Assembly: GCA_027596075.1 (NCBI GenBank)
Contig: JADGJC010000056.1
Location: forward strand, 110,524 to 174,523
Reading direction: 5' to 3'
Origin: Rhizophlyctis rosea
Lineage: Eukaryota > Chytridiomycota > Chytridiomycetes > Rhizophlyctidales > Rhizophlyctidaceae
DNA length: 64,000 bases
Shown here: positions 1 to 10,475 of the stretch, one piece after another
Position numbering within the stretch: position 1 is the first letter of the stretch
Layout: every line of letters starts with the position of its first letter
Made by a program: the position numbers and the translations under genes
The notes under the pieces: model-generated
What the model was told of the DNA's origin: nothing
What the model saw: only the letters and a program-made list of their open reading frames with translations
Databases searched by the model: none

Positions 1-435
1 CCTGAGCTCCGGATCAAGAGGCCCGCTCCATTTCACTTTCCATTGTTAACCGTCTTCCCAGCTTCCTCCTTCCCACATGCCCTGTTGCTCACTAGCAAGT
101 CAACAACAGCACACACCCCACGAACAACCCGCCCATTAGCAAACCGCATAACCACTCACCAGCAAATCACACATGTATACCACGCGCCAGCAAACCATAT
201 CCTCAAACCACCCACTGCCAAACCTAAACCATGGGTTACTCACCCCGCCGGCATCTGTGTGCTGGCCTCTCCCGTCTATTGGAGTGAAAACAACTACATG
301 ATTTCCATCAACGTATTGGCAATGAACGAAGCATGATACACTATCGAGGATCCTATCTGTGGTATAAGACGGGGTTGATGGACTTGAACTCACACATTAC
401 TTCCTATCGTACGATGTCTCTCCTTTCCAGCCAAT
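1..435. other. No gene recognised at left edge
   Basis: Open stretches exist on both strands, but none shows a domain, a convincing ATG start or splice sites that close in phase. It probably holds the 3' flank of the next gene and sequence belonging to a gene outside the window. Confidence 0.4.
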
Positions 436-921
436 TCATGGCTGCAACACCAATTTAGATGCGTCCATTTTGATCGATTCATCACTACAACCATACACCC
501 GAGCACTCTTAAACTGTCCGGTATATTCAAGCACCTTCGATTCACAGAACACCACCTCCCTATCATCTGCAGAATACGTCAACACCAAACACGCATGTTT
601 GTAACCGTTCGGCTGCCAGTCTAGAGTGGAGTTATCTCCCCACGGACGAGTATCGTTCAGCCGCTTTGTGAGGTCGTAATCGTAAGGAGAGCTGGTACTG
701 AGGGAATAATACGGGTACCACTTGTGACTGAAGTGGTTGTAAAGGTATATGTTGTGGTAGGTGAAAGTCCAGTAGTTCCTATCGAGTGTGTTGACTGGTG
801 GTCTGCAGTCCGCAGCAGTGAGATGGGAAGTGGGGAAGTGAAGGTGGGTAAAACTGGGTGGAGCCGAGCAGAACGGTTGGCAGTTGGAAGCGGAGATGGC
901 GCAACTCAAGGAAGACCCCAT
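436..921 (-). CDS. Hypothetical cysteine-containing protein, about 161 aa
   Basis: I do not recognise this gene. The minus-strand frame is open to a stop at 436. An ATG at 921 gives about 161 residues, and the frame stays open further upstream to about 1044. The product has several cysteines in its first third (for example SLSCAIS and NCQPFCS) and a Tyr/Trp-rich middle (NYWTFTYHNIYLYNHF). A tail with two more cysteines ends in KLVLQP. Aromatic- and Cys-rich composition without Lys-rich stretches suggests a secreted or cell-surface protein, but no clear signal peptide precedes the ATG. An unseen upstream exon could supply one. It shares the minus strand with the cysteine-repeat gene at 3.2-4.1 kb but shows no obvious sequence relation to it. 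Confidence 0.4.
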   Translation of the reverse strand: MGSSLSCAISASNCQPFCSAPPSFTHLHFPTSHLTAADCRPPVNTLDRNYWTFTYHNIYLYNHFSHKWYPYYSLSTSSPYDYDLTKRLNDTRPWGDNSTLDWQPNGYKHACLVLTYSADDREVVFCESKVLEYTGQFKSARVYGCSDESIKMDASKLVLQP

Positions 922-1643
922 TGCGCCATATGAAGCTGTTTTTGCCTGCAGGAACTTTAAACCTGTTAGCGGCAATTTGGGGAGGGGATTGTAGCAACCT
1001 GAGCGGCGAGGTATTGCAAGGCCAAGAGAGGTTGAAGCAATCACAAGAGGGTCGGAGTCAATGCAATGTGGGGCTTTTATGAATTTGGTCCGGCTGTGTG
1101 GACATGCACCAGGGTCCTCATAAAGGAGGGTGTTCAGACAGCATGTTCACAGTCAACGAAGCATTTTACTTCTACATAATAATCTTTGCTTTCCCTCTTG
1201 CTTAGACAAAGACAGCAAAGCTTGTACAGTCTTAAGGAGAAAGGTTCTCTACCAAGAGTATTAACACTGAAATGAATGAGAAAACCACACTCATTCAGAA
1301 ATCCGGTCGCAATTTTCAAAAGCTGCCTTTTGTCAGCATACCTTTCAAAAGGATCATACGCAATGAGCACATGTAGAAGAAATACTTGGATCATCGACTG
1401 ATACACTTGCTGAGCAATCACGTGCAGCACCCGCTGCTGCGCAATGCAGATAAGACACCCGATCTCATGATGTGTTTCACAGTTGCTCACTTGGTACGAA
1501 ACATGGCGCCAGAATCATCCAAGCTTCATCGTGCTCACATCAAGATTTCAGGTGAAAGGTCAACCTCCCGTAACAGGTCCCTCAACCACTCAAAACAGTC
1601 ACAATCACCAACTCACCGACATTTGCAACAAAACCGTCTCACA
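922..1643. other. Intergenic, no convincing gene
   Basis: A minus-strand open frame of about 118 codons (1134-1490) crosses this stretch. It has no recognisable domain, start context or splice signals and is best read as chance. The 3' half is presumably the promoter of the MYND gene. Confidence 0.35.
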
Positions 1644-2717
1644 ATGACCGGACAGCCTTGCGCCATCTGCAACACCAACACCATCCAGCGCTGCTCCCGC
1701 TGCCACTCGGTGTATTACTGCTCAAAAGCAATGCCAGCGCGCCGTCTGGAAACAACACAAAGCGGTCTGCCAGTCAGCTTCCTCATCTCAAAGCGCACCT
1801 TCCGGACTACTTGAACCACCCACAACACCCCGTCCCACCCTACGCATGCGCGACTTTTGCTCCATCGCCAGGACCGTCATCCTCCAGATCCAGCGGCACT
1901 GGCGAGACCCCATCCGACTCAAAGCAGTGAAACATTATGACGGCAAAGCATATCACTACATCGAAAAGTACACCCTGCTGCCCGGCCATTCACCCGCCAC
2001 TCCAAACGAGATGGAGCACCTCACGCCAGCAGAGCGGCGGTACATGCAGTTGTATCCAATGATTGGCGGGAACGCTTTGATGGAGCATTGAAAAGGGAAT
2101 GTGGTGCGGAGGCGGTGGAGCGGTATTGGTGGGCGAATGCGTGTTATTTTGTGGGCGTGTTGTTGAAGATGTTGCTGGCTTTGATCAGGAACGGGTGGGA
2201 GCTTATTGTTGATGACGATGAAGCAACTGATGGGGAGTGTGTGGTGTCAATCCCCACCAATGATATGCTTGTCTGGATCAAGCAAGAATTCATCCGCCCC
2301 ATAGCTCAATGCATCTGCGACGTCAGCATCAAACCCCGCGACATCCCCGCCCAGGAAATCAAATGGCTTGGCAACTCGTCCAGCCACCACGTGCTTTTCG
2401 TCACCACCAATCAACATCGTCAGCTGGTTCTTGATACCACCTCTGCACAGTACGGCTTTGTGGTGCCATTCCCAATGCCGCAGGAGCAATGCTTGTCCCT
2501 TTACGTGCCAAAAATACCACAGGGATATATCGGCGGTCCTTGTGTCAACGTGCAGCCTAAGAAGTTTGAACCATCACAGTGGCACTGTGAGCAGCTGTTG
2601 TGGAAAGCTGTGGACCGCCGAATGAAGCAGGTGAAGGATGGGAAGGTCCAGTCGATTGAGTCGATTGAGGAATCCTGCCAGAGTTTGAAGGTGGAGCGGT
2701 ACAGGGCTAGTAGCTAG
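1644..2717 (+). pseudogene. MYND zinc-finger protein, two compensating frameshifts
   Basis: The ATG at 1644 opens an N-terminal MYND zinc finger. CAIC, CSRC and YYCSK are read in the first frame. The rest of the finger (CQRAVWKQHKAVCQ) is read one base further on, so the signature C-x2-C, C-x2-C, YCS, CQ, W-x2-HK-x2-C is complete only across a +1 slip near 1726-1735. The second frame runs to a stop at about 2090. The third, from about 2088 to the stop at 2717, continues with an aromatic helical segment and no intron signals. The two slips cancel, so the full frame would give about 357 residues. MYND fingers bind proline-rich partners in transcription regulators and SMYD-like proteins; no SET domain is visible. 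Either the gene is decaying or the assembly has two single-base errors. I call it a pseudogene with reservation. Confidence 0.6.
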
Positions 2718-3191
2718 AGTTTGCAAATATGTAGTGTCCAAAAGTCACGAAAGCCAAATTCCTGGGGCAGCAAGTCGCTGATGCCAGATAGCATAACATA
2801 GTTATTAGCCGCTACTGCAAAAGCTTTATTGCGCAAAAGGAGGTAGTTTGTATACTTGCTGAATAGCACTCTCTTGTTTCCAAAATCATTTTCATGACCA
2901 AATGGATGGTTTTGGCAGAACATTGAATGAAATGTTCCTATTGCATGAGGATCCTAACAAAGTAGATATGCACAAAACGGTGACTATAAACAACTATGAC
3001 GTTGTCACGGACGCCGCCAAGCAGGCCAACTCGCAGATGGGCAAGGCACAAGTGCTCGACCATACTAACTATCGACGGCCTTTTTAGAACAATCCATATT
3101 CTTCATCGGACGAATGTATTTCTTATATTTTAAATGCATGGACTCTGGCCGAACCTATACTAAGTCTACATACTTCGACTAGCGTCCTACT
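2718..3191. other. Intergenic; one small open frame
   Basis: A plus-strand frame of 61 codons with an ATG at 2902 (ending NYRRPF, stop at 3087) is the only candidate. It shows no domain or splice support. The rest looks like 3' flank of the two neighbouring genes. Confidence 0.3.
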
Positions 3192-4078
3192 TTAAGCTCG
3201 CTTCGAACGTTTGGCATGTTGGTACGGAACACTGTGGCGACAATACATAGCCCAAAATTCAGTAAACTTCACTCCATAAATCTCACAATGGAGCAATGCT
3301 GTAACTTACCAACACCTAATGTTCGCACCACCACTGGGACAATAACCGTCCACATAACCGCCACCAGAGCACGATGCAGAGTCGTTCTGGCATTTTCCCT
3401 TCACGTTGGTGCACTTGGAGTCTTGAACAATGGTGGGGCTGGTGATTCGAAAACAAAGAAGCGAAGCTTTAGTGGGTTCATCTTTCGTGTAATCGAAGGA
3501 TGCGAGGAGAGGGCAGAGGCTCTTACCAGCATTTGATGCCATCGCCAGAGGAGGGACAGTAGCCAGATAAATATCCCGCTGCGCATGTAATGATCATTGG
3601 CTGGCATTTCCCCTTGGCATTGACGCATTTGGAGTCTTGAGGGATTGAAGGGCTAGAAGTGCACAGGAGTGAATACGTGGATTGCCCAACGACTTGACGG
3701 GAGCGAGTGAGACGAGTGTGCAATAGCATTTCACTTACCAGCATTGAACATTCGAGCCAGAGGACGGGCAGTACCCAGACAGGTACCCGAGTTTGCAAGT
3801 TGCGGAGTTGTTCTGGCATTTGCCTTGGATGTCCCTGCATTTCTGATCTTGGACAGGGGTGGAAGGACTTCAAAGAAAGGGAGCGGCCGGAAAAATATCA
3901 GGATTCGGTCCTATGAGCCACAACGGACACATCAACTTACCAGCACTTGACACCAGACCCAGACGAAGGGCAATAGTCATCCAAGAAGCCGTTTGAGCAA
4001 GAGGTGCTAGTGCTTTGACATTTACCGCCTGCGGTGATGCACTTGCCATCTTGCGTAATCGAGCCAGATGTTCCAGGA
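3192..4078 (-). CDS. Tandem cysteine-repeat protein, one repeat per exon (5' end missing)
   Basis: Five consecutive minus-strand exons can be joined without breaking phase: 4078-3941, 3867-3739, 3652-3527, 3438-3310 and 3231-3192. The first four each encode one copy of a 42-46-residue module, roughly C-x(6)-GKCQ-x(5)-C-x(6-7)-YCPS-x(6)-CC. Every intron splits the last Cys codon after TG, so the exons are all phase-2 symmetric. The final exon gives a short basic tail (AKRSKRA) and a stop. The first exon opens with a splice acceptor, so more repeats and a signal peptide must lie upstream; the sequence there runs into a G/C homopolymer at 4178. The module resembles cysteine-rich modules ending in CPG...CC attached to secreted fungal wall-active proteins (known family, recalled only loosely). 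I infer a secreted or surface protein. No catalytic domain is visible. Confidence 0.75.
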
Positions 4079-4177
4079 CTATTCGCACATGTGGATGGTA
4101 GCAAAGATTGAAGAGAAGGGGAGCATGAGGTGAATAAATCGGATGGTACTAATCGAAGCAAACAGCAAAAAAACCAG

Positions 4178-4214
4178 GCGGGCCGCGGGGGGGGGCGGCG
4201 CGGGGCCCCGGGGA
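4178..4214. other. G/C homopolymer junction, probable assembly artefact
   Basis: A run of G interrupted by short GC blocks separates two unrelated coding fragments. On the left is the 5'-truncated minus-strand cysteine-repeat gene, and on the right a plus-strand 3' gene fragment. A similar tract truncates CHD1 at the right end of the window. Long G runs are typical of no-signal calls in two-colour sequencing, so a false join is the simplest reading. Confidence 0.6.
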
Positions 4215-4667
4215 CAACAGCCGCCGCCACCGTCACTATCGCATACGCGGGGTTTGGGACATGGTGGAGTTGGGTATGGAGAGGGTATGGACACATTCAG
4301 CGTCCCACCACCTACATCGGCATACATGGGCGTGGTAACAAATACACCAGACGCAACGAGTGGGTGGCGAGGCGCTCCTCCTCCCGACGTCGTGACATCC
4401 ACACCAACACCAGGGTTGAGTAATGGTGCGGCGGCGGCGGCGGCGGCGGCGATTGGGCCGTGGCAGCAGAGCATGATGGATCCGGCTGTTGCGCAGACGA
4501 TGGTGGATCTTTTTCAGAGTGGGATGTTTGATATGAATCAGTTTATGTTTAATCCTATGTTGATGGATCAGGGGGGGTGGGGGGGTGTTGGTGGGGGTGC
4601 GGGTGCGGGGACGCCCCCCGTATGCTTTTGTCGTGATGAATGGGTTGGTGGGATGAGGGGTTTGTGA
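4215..4667 (+). CDS. 3' fragment of a low-complexity Pro/Gly/Ala/Met-rich protein
   Basis: An open plus-strand frame enters from the homopolymer junction and ends at 4667. It encodes Pro/Ser/Thr-rich sequence, a run of alanines, a short ordered-looking helix (VAQTMVDLFQSGMFDMNQF), then Gly-rich sequence. There is no initiation codon of its own, so this is a C-terminal piece of a gene whose 5' part is not in this window. The composition suggests a disordered tail of a regulatory or RNA-related protein; the function cannot be told. It lies on the opposite strand to the cysteine-repeat gene on the other side of the junction. Confidence 0.5.
   Translation, partial: QQPPPPSLSHTRGLGHGGVGYGEGMDTFSVPPPTSAYMGVVTNTPDATSGWRGAPPPDVVTSTPTPGLSNGAAAAAAAAIGPWQQSMMDPAVAQTMVDLFQSGMFDMNQFMFNPMLMDQGGWGGVGGGAGAGTPPVCFCRDEWVGGMRGL
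4428..4452 (+). repeat. (GCG)n trinucleotide repeat coding polyalanine
   Basis: About eight consecutive GCG units in the reading frame of the fragment above encode a run of Ala. Confidence 0.85.
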
Positions 4668-5012
4668 GGATGTGGGGAGATTTGCGGTAGGATCTTTTTG
4701 CATATAGTTTTTTTGATTCCATTTAGGTTGTTCCGTTTTGCGTTTGTGCCATATTTTGTAATATATCTTCCAAACTGTTTTGCTTTCCACCTTGATTTTG
4801 CGCTTCTTCTGGCAATTTTTTTACAACATCATTTTTGATTCTTTACTGAACTGTACACTACAATACAATGACGTTTTGGATGTCGAAACAGAAAAACGGA
4901 GGGGGTTTATAGGGTATGGACCACGATTCCTTTGCGAAGGTTGTATGCTCATTGCTCTATTGATTGGCTTTGATGTGATGTGTGTTGATGAGAAGCTGAA
5001 GTGTGAAGGGTG
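4668..5012. other. Intergenic, AT-rich 3' flanks
   Basis: T-rich sequence between two convergent 3' ends. No gene is visible. Confidence 0.4.
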
Positions 5013-6983
5013 TTAGACCATCCTGTCGAGGTCATCTTGGGTTCGAGGTGGTGGGCGTTGTTGGTCTTTCTGGGTTGATGGAGGTCGAGGAGGTGGTGTG
5101 GAGGGTTTGGTGGTGGTTGTGGTGGTTGATGGGTGCTGAGTAGTATGCTTCGCTGTTGGAAGTGTCGGTGGAATTCCTGTATCGATGGATGAGGTGGGGA
5201 GGTCAGATCGAAAAAAGGAAAGAATCACCCTTTTTTTTTTTATTCCTACTTCGAGACCAATACCGCGGCAACTCACCACAATTCCTCGAAAAAGTTGCAT
5301 AATCCCCCGGTTGGCGCAGCTCCGTAAACGGCGATATCCACGTCCCCGGGGTATGTTCCGCTGCTCCCGGTATGATCGTCGAATGCGAGTGTGGTGCTGA
5401 ACTTGATGTTGTTGTTGGTTTCCTTGTTGGTGGTGGTGTCGTTGGCGACGACTCGTTTCCGTTCCCGTTTTCCGTGCCTGTTTCTGTAGTGCCGGATGGT
5501 CTGCCTTCTTCTAGCACCGCTTGACTCCTCAGTTCCATGCTTTGGTTTCTGTGGTGGTGGATTGGTTGTTGTTGTTCCTCCTCCTTCAGAGGCATGACTT
5601 CCTTCTGCCCATCCTCCTCCTCCACCTCTTTCCCACCACCACCACCCACCCGCCTCTCCAACTCCTCCACCGCGACCCTCCTCCTACTCTCCGGCACGAC
5701 CTCAACACGATGCACCTTCCCATCCCGCATGTACACGACGCGGTGCGCAAAGTTTTTGAGGTATACGTCGTGGGTGACCATTATTAGCGTCATGTTTTCG
5801 CGGGTGTTTAGGGCGTGGAGGAGGGAGATTATTGTTGTTGTGTTTGCGGTGTCTAGGTCGCCTCTGTCATTTTCTTAGTTGGTTTGGAGTGGCTGGGCAA
5901 CAGACCGGATGGGAATGGATGGTTTATGAGGGACTTACGTTGGTTCATCTAGAAGTAAGATTTCTGGGGAATTGGCTGTGGCGCGGGCGATGGTAACGCG
6001 TTGCTGTTCGCCGCCGGAGAGTTTGGTGGGGAGGTGGTGGAGACGGTGGGAGAGGCCTACACGTTCTAGGCTAGCTGTGCACGATGAGGTCCAATCAATG
6101 TAAGTCATGACGTTAATTTCGTATTTTCAAAAACATGTCTCGTATGCAAGCAACCCCTCACAAACAGAAGCATGTCTTACCTGTAGCAACCTTCCTCCTT
6201 TGCTTGGTGGGCAACACGCCTTTTAACATCATGGGCAGCTCGACGTTCTCCAATGCCGTCATGGAGGAGATCAAGTTGAAGGATTGGAATACGAAGCCTC
6301 TGAATCAAAGCAAACGGTAAATGAACATGTATCAGTCGCGTGCAACTATGTCGCCATTTGTTAATCCTGTCCATGTGAGGGAATCAACTTCCACAAGATT
6401 TGTCCTGAAGGGCAATGCCCTACTTCCAACTTCCTACACCAACACTTACAATGTGTTCAGTCGAATATCTGCTAGGACCGAATCGGCGGTGTTGGGTCTG
6501 ACCACTGAGTGCGCATAGTCGTTAGCTGAGCGCGAGCGGCGGATCTAGTCATGCCAGAACGTACCGGTGTCCCCAACCGTCAGCTCCCCTTTAGTAGGCT
6601 TATCAATCGTCCCAATAATATTCAGCAAACTCGTCTTCCCACCCCCCGACGTGCCATATATCACTACCCATTCTCCGCGTTGAATCTGGAGGGATACTCC
6701 TCTGCGGTAGATGAAATTAAAAGATATTTCCATTTTAACCAGCCCATCATCTGTGGGGATATGATACCCTACGTCATGAATTATACCTCAGTGCTGCTAC
6801 ACCCTCTACGCCCAAGAGATATGTTTTGTGGATGTTTTTGAGTGTTACGATGGGATCGCTCTTTCCTAGGTTGTTGGCTGACTCTGGTGGAGCACAATTA
6901 TTTGATGAGGGTGTTGTGAAGTGGGGTGCTGATATCGGATGCGAAGGTAATGAAGGTGGTGGGTATGGTGCTACTTGAGTCAT
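5013..6983 (-). CDS. LolD/MacB-like ABC ATPase, stand-alone
   Basis: Seven exons close in phase to a 464-residue protein: 6983-6787, 6701-6565, 6504-6450, 6299-6181, 6074-5939, 5863-5277 and 5176-5013. A full nucleotide-binding domain follows a short Pro-rich N-terminus. It has the Walker A motif GTSGGGKT, a Q-loop in GFVFQSFNL, the signature LSGGEQQR, Walker B in ILLLDEPT, a D-loop (GDLDT) and the H-loop in MVTHD. The spacing, the ENVELP motif after the Q-loop and the LERVGL segment are those of the bacterial LolD/MacB branch rather than of the usual fungal full transporters. No membrane segment is encoded. The last 200 or so residues are a disordered, Pro/Thr-rich tail. It presumably powers a separate FtsX-like permease, or acts as a soluble ATPase. 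It is divergent from DRC3, with about 440 bases between the starts. Confidence 0.85.
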
Positions 6984-7423
6984 TATTGGAGTAATGCGTG
7001 GGGACAATAGAGCTGGGAACGAAGAATTGATGGTGCTGAAAACGGAAGTAATACACGAACACGCTGATTTTTCAGCTGGGAATGGCAAAGGGGAGCGAGG
7101 TCATTTTTACTTGAGAGTTTTTTGCGGGATTGGCGACTTCGCTGTAAAGAAAGTGATCTCAGCATTGTCGTCGATTGGAGTGGGGGTGGCGAAGCTCAGG
7201 ACGGGCCTGATGAACATGATCTATTGGATGACGCAGTTAGGTGAATCTTTGACCATGCAAAAAACCCCTTTGATCGTCGGATTACGTAAGGTAACCTATC
7301 GGGATTTCGATCACTGATCGGCCGGAGCTGCTTTCCCTGCTCCTTGACCAGACCCATTTTTGACAACTTCCCTCTCCCTTTGCCCGACTCGACTATCACA
7401 ACTTCCTCTACCAAAGCATCGCC
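6984..7423. promoter_or_regulatory. Shared divergent promoter region (ABC ATPase / DRC3)
   Basis: About 440 bases separate the two divergent ATG codons. No TATA box or clear motif was identified. Regulation from a shared region is inferred from layout only. Confidence 0.4.
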
Positions 7424-9685
7424 ATGAGCTACAATGCTATTGAACCGACAGTCATTGATGAAGATCTCATCCATAAAGCTGCGAGCGACCAAGTCTCGCC
7501 AGAAATTGCCGAGATTGCCCGGAAGGAGGGAATAGACCCGTGGGATGTGACTAGTTTGAGATTGGATTACAAAAGTAAGCCGCCGTCATTCATGCAAGCC
7601 AGAATACGCTTTGGGCCTGATTGCATATACAATGGCTAACTTTGATTTGTCAACACTCTCCGACATCGGCAGATATCCTGAAAATCGACAACCTCTGGGC
7701 CTTTGAAAACCTCACCAAACTTCAGCTGGACAACAATATCATCGAGCGAATAGAGAATATCAACTTTCTGAAGAATTTGCAATGGCTAGGTACGTACGAT
7801 CTCTTCCATGGCCGGCTTTTCTGATTGTACTCATACCGCCATTCGTCCCACCAGACCTGTCCTTCAACAACATCACAACAATCGAAGGCCTGGACGGTCT
7901 AACGAAACTAACTGACCTAACCCTCTACAACAACCGCATCTCTAAACTGGAAAACATGGAGGACTTGGTCAACCTGACAGTATTCAGCATCGGGAACAAC
8001 AATCTGTTGACACTGGAGAATGTAAGTTTGTAAGTTGGCAAAGATGGCGTAATGACGCATATGCTGCGTAGAGAGAGGCTTCCACAGACAGACTTTTTTA
8101 ACGAATGTTTCCCTCTTTGATGCCACAGCTGGCATACCTCATCAAATTCGAGCATCTACGAGTCCTCAACGCGGCGGGGAATGCGCTATGCAAAAATCCC
8201 AATTACCGGCATTGGGTTCTAGCACATATGCGGAATCTGAAGTATTTGGATTATCGCTTGGTGGATTCCGAGTCGGTGAGTTGAGGAGTGCCCCTGAAAT
8301 GATAATGGATTCACTGATCAGGTTTGAATGTAGGTCGCGGCGGCGAGAGAGAAGTATATTGATGATTTGATTGCGCAAGAAGAAGAGGAGAAGTTGGTAA
8401 CTGCTAAGAAGGAGGAGAATAAGAAGAGGGAGGAGCAGAATGCGTTATATGAGGTATAATTGTTCTCAATGACCATTGGTCATGGGTTCTTCAACCACTA
8501 TTATGCTCACCAAATCATTACCGCTCTTCCCCAATGTTCACATCCACAACAGACCGCAAACCTCGCCAACATCGACACCCTCTTCGACACCATGTTCTCC
8601 GACGACCCAGATTTCCAGAAACTTCGTCTCGTCTCAGCAGACCATATCGCCGAGCTACGTGAAGAGTTTCGGGCGAAGTTTGAAGTAGTTGTTGGGGAGT
8701 TGAGACATTTTGTACTGAAGCGGACGCAGGAGAAGAGGGATGAGATGGGGATGTTTCATAAGTGTACGGGGGAGGCGAAGAGTTTGAGGGATGGGGAGTG
8801 TGTGGAGGAGTTGGAGGGGTTTATGCATTTGAAGAAGCAGGTTGGTTGCGGATAGTTTGGATGAAGTGTAATGGGGGAAATGCTTATCTATTCGTCTTTC
8901 CCACCCAACACCAGCTCCTCCGCCAAATCTCCCTCTCCCGCTCCTCAGACGAAACCGACGCCCTCCTCCACCAACTAAAATCCTCCCTCTCTCAACTCTC
9001 CGATTTCCTCCTCTCCTCCGAACTGACGCTCGTCGAACAATTCGAAGATGTCGTGAAGGAATTTGAGCGTAACTATACGGAACTGTCAGGGGGCATCAAT
9101 GAGTATGCTGCTAGCAGCTTTGCACGATTGAGAGAGTTGGAAAATGAGTGGCATGAGAGGTTGAGTGAGGTTGTGCTTGGGGCGTATGAGAGGGTGGCGA
9201 AGGGGGATGTGGAGGAGGTTGAGGAGGAGATTCGGGAGGTGCGTGTTGGAATGGTTTAACGGAAAACGACTCATCGAGGACTTTCTGGGGCCATCGATGT
9301 ACTGAAGTGCATTTCCCTCCCATACCATTGCATCAACTCCCTGTAGTTGATGGGAGACAAAGACGCCCTGGTGAACGCCATCAACGGCTCCCACGATTTT
9401 CGGCTGGGCAAATTCGACCAGCAGGTGCGTTTTGCATGTTTTTCGTTCCATTTCACATTCACATTCATTGTGGCATTTTCGTACCAACGCAATGCATGCT
9501 CTCTTCATCTCGAAATGCTGCAGGAGGACGCGTTAATATCCGGTGTGTCCAGAGATCTCGAATCTGTAGTCCAAAAGACGCATGACGCAGAGGTGCAGCG
9601 AAATCGGGATCGAGTGTGTGAGATTGTCGCGTTTCTGGACAAGGTTACGGCGGAGATTGAACAGGCTGAGGAAAACGCTTACTGA
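7424..9685 (+). CDS. DRC3: Dynein regulatory complex subunit 3 (LRRC48 family)
   Basis: Nine exons close in phase to 517 residues, close to the roughly 520 of animal DRC3: 7424-7574, 7673-7789, 7855-8021, 8129-8275, 8334-8453, 8553-8840, 8915-9238, 9347-9424 and 9524-9685. The N-terminus ends in [16 protein letters not shown]. Five SDS22-type leucine-rich repeats follow (for example [17 protein letters not shown] and [14 protein letters not shown]), then an LRR cap with [10 protein letters not shown]. The rest is a long charged coiled coil. DRC3 is a subunit of the nexin-dynein regulatory complex of motile axonemes (known). It acts in the zoospore flagellum and is strong evidence that the organism is a flagellated fungus. 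The start lies in GCCATGAGC context, just before the conserved region. Confidence 0.92.
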
Positions 9686-9905
9686 GGGACCTGAAGACCA
9701 CCCGTCCCGTCGCTTCCCTTGTTCCATCGCCTTCTCCTCTTGTACTCATTCTTCAAACCGCCCCGACTCTCCACTGATCATATAGTGTCCGGAGATCACC
9801 AGCAACGCCGAAATGCAACCATACGTATAACACATTTCGAAACTTGGAATAAGATTAGGGCGATTACACGGGATAAATATATGGTACAATGATATGGTCG
9901 TTCTT

Positions 9906-10475
9906 CTAGAATGGCATTTCCGATTTTGCATCTTCCTTTGCTTGTCGTCTTTCCTATATGCCACAGTTCACAGCATTGTATGTAAGCGATGGTTGAAAGG
10001 TGTAAACTAAGAGTAATGAGGAGTTTTTGTTTACCCGTCTGTATTGAGCAATCCGCTCGTCCATTTGTGCCAAGTTCTCCAAAATCTTCTTTTCCCTATG
10101 GTTGTGGTCAAACAATTGAGAAATTCGGGATGAATTTGTTTTCCGAGGAAATCAATATCCATCGTACCTTTGATATTGGCTCACGATAGTCTGAGGACCC
10201 AAAGGCAACTTTTCACTCAACCTCTCCTTCTTTTTGACTTCTGGCAGTCCCATATGTTTTACGGGGTCCAGTCCGGCTATCAGGCAAGTCTCGCGCAAGA
10301 CTTCTTGGAGCCGTTCATTTATTTGTGGTGGTCGGACTTTGCCGTTTGGAAGGGTTGTGGGGAGGTAGTAGGAGGCGGGAGGCGGGAAGGCGATTTGTTT
10401 TAGGACCCAGGGGTCGACCATCTTTTTGGGAAAGCGAATTCCAGAAATGAGTTTTGTTGAGGTTATGTTCGGCAT
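9906..10475 (-). CDS. Small basic protein, possibly a mitochondrial ribosomal protein
   Basis: Three exons (10475-10168, 10095-10035, 9953-9906) close in phase to 138 residues. The N-terminus carries IRFPKKMVDPWVLK and a Pro-rich stretch. It is followed by helical, highly charged sequence ending QMDERIAQYRRERRQAKEDA and then SEMPF. Size, basic charge and the terminal helix resemble fungal mitochondrial ribosomal proteins (the mL59/mL64 type has a comparable helix). I cannot make a specific match, so that identity is a guess. It is convergent with DRC3 and ends 220 bases beyond it. Confidence 0.6.

Noticed and set aside
5185..5878. Plus-strand frames opposite the ABC ATPase tail
   Set aside because: They are shadows of the spliced ATPase gene, whose seven exons all close in phase.
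9086..9508. Minus-strand frames opposite DRC3 exon 7-8
   Set aside because: They cross DRC3 introns and exons without domain content.
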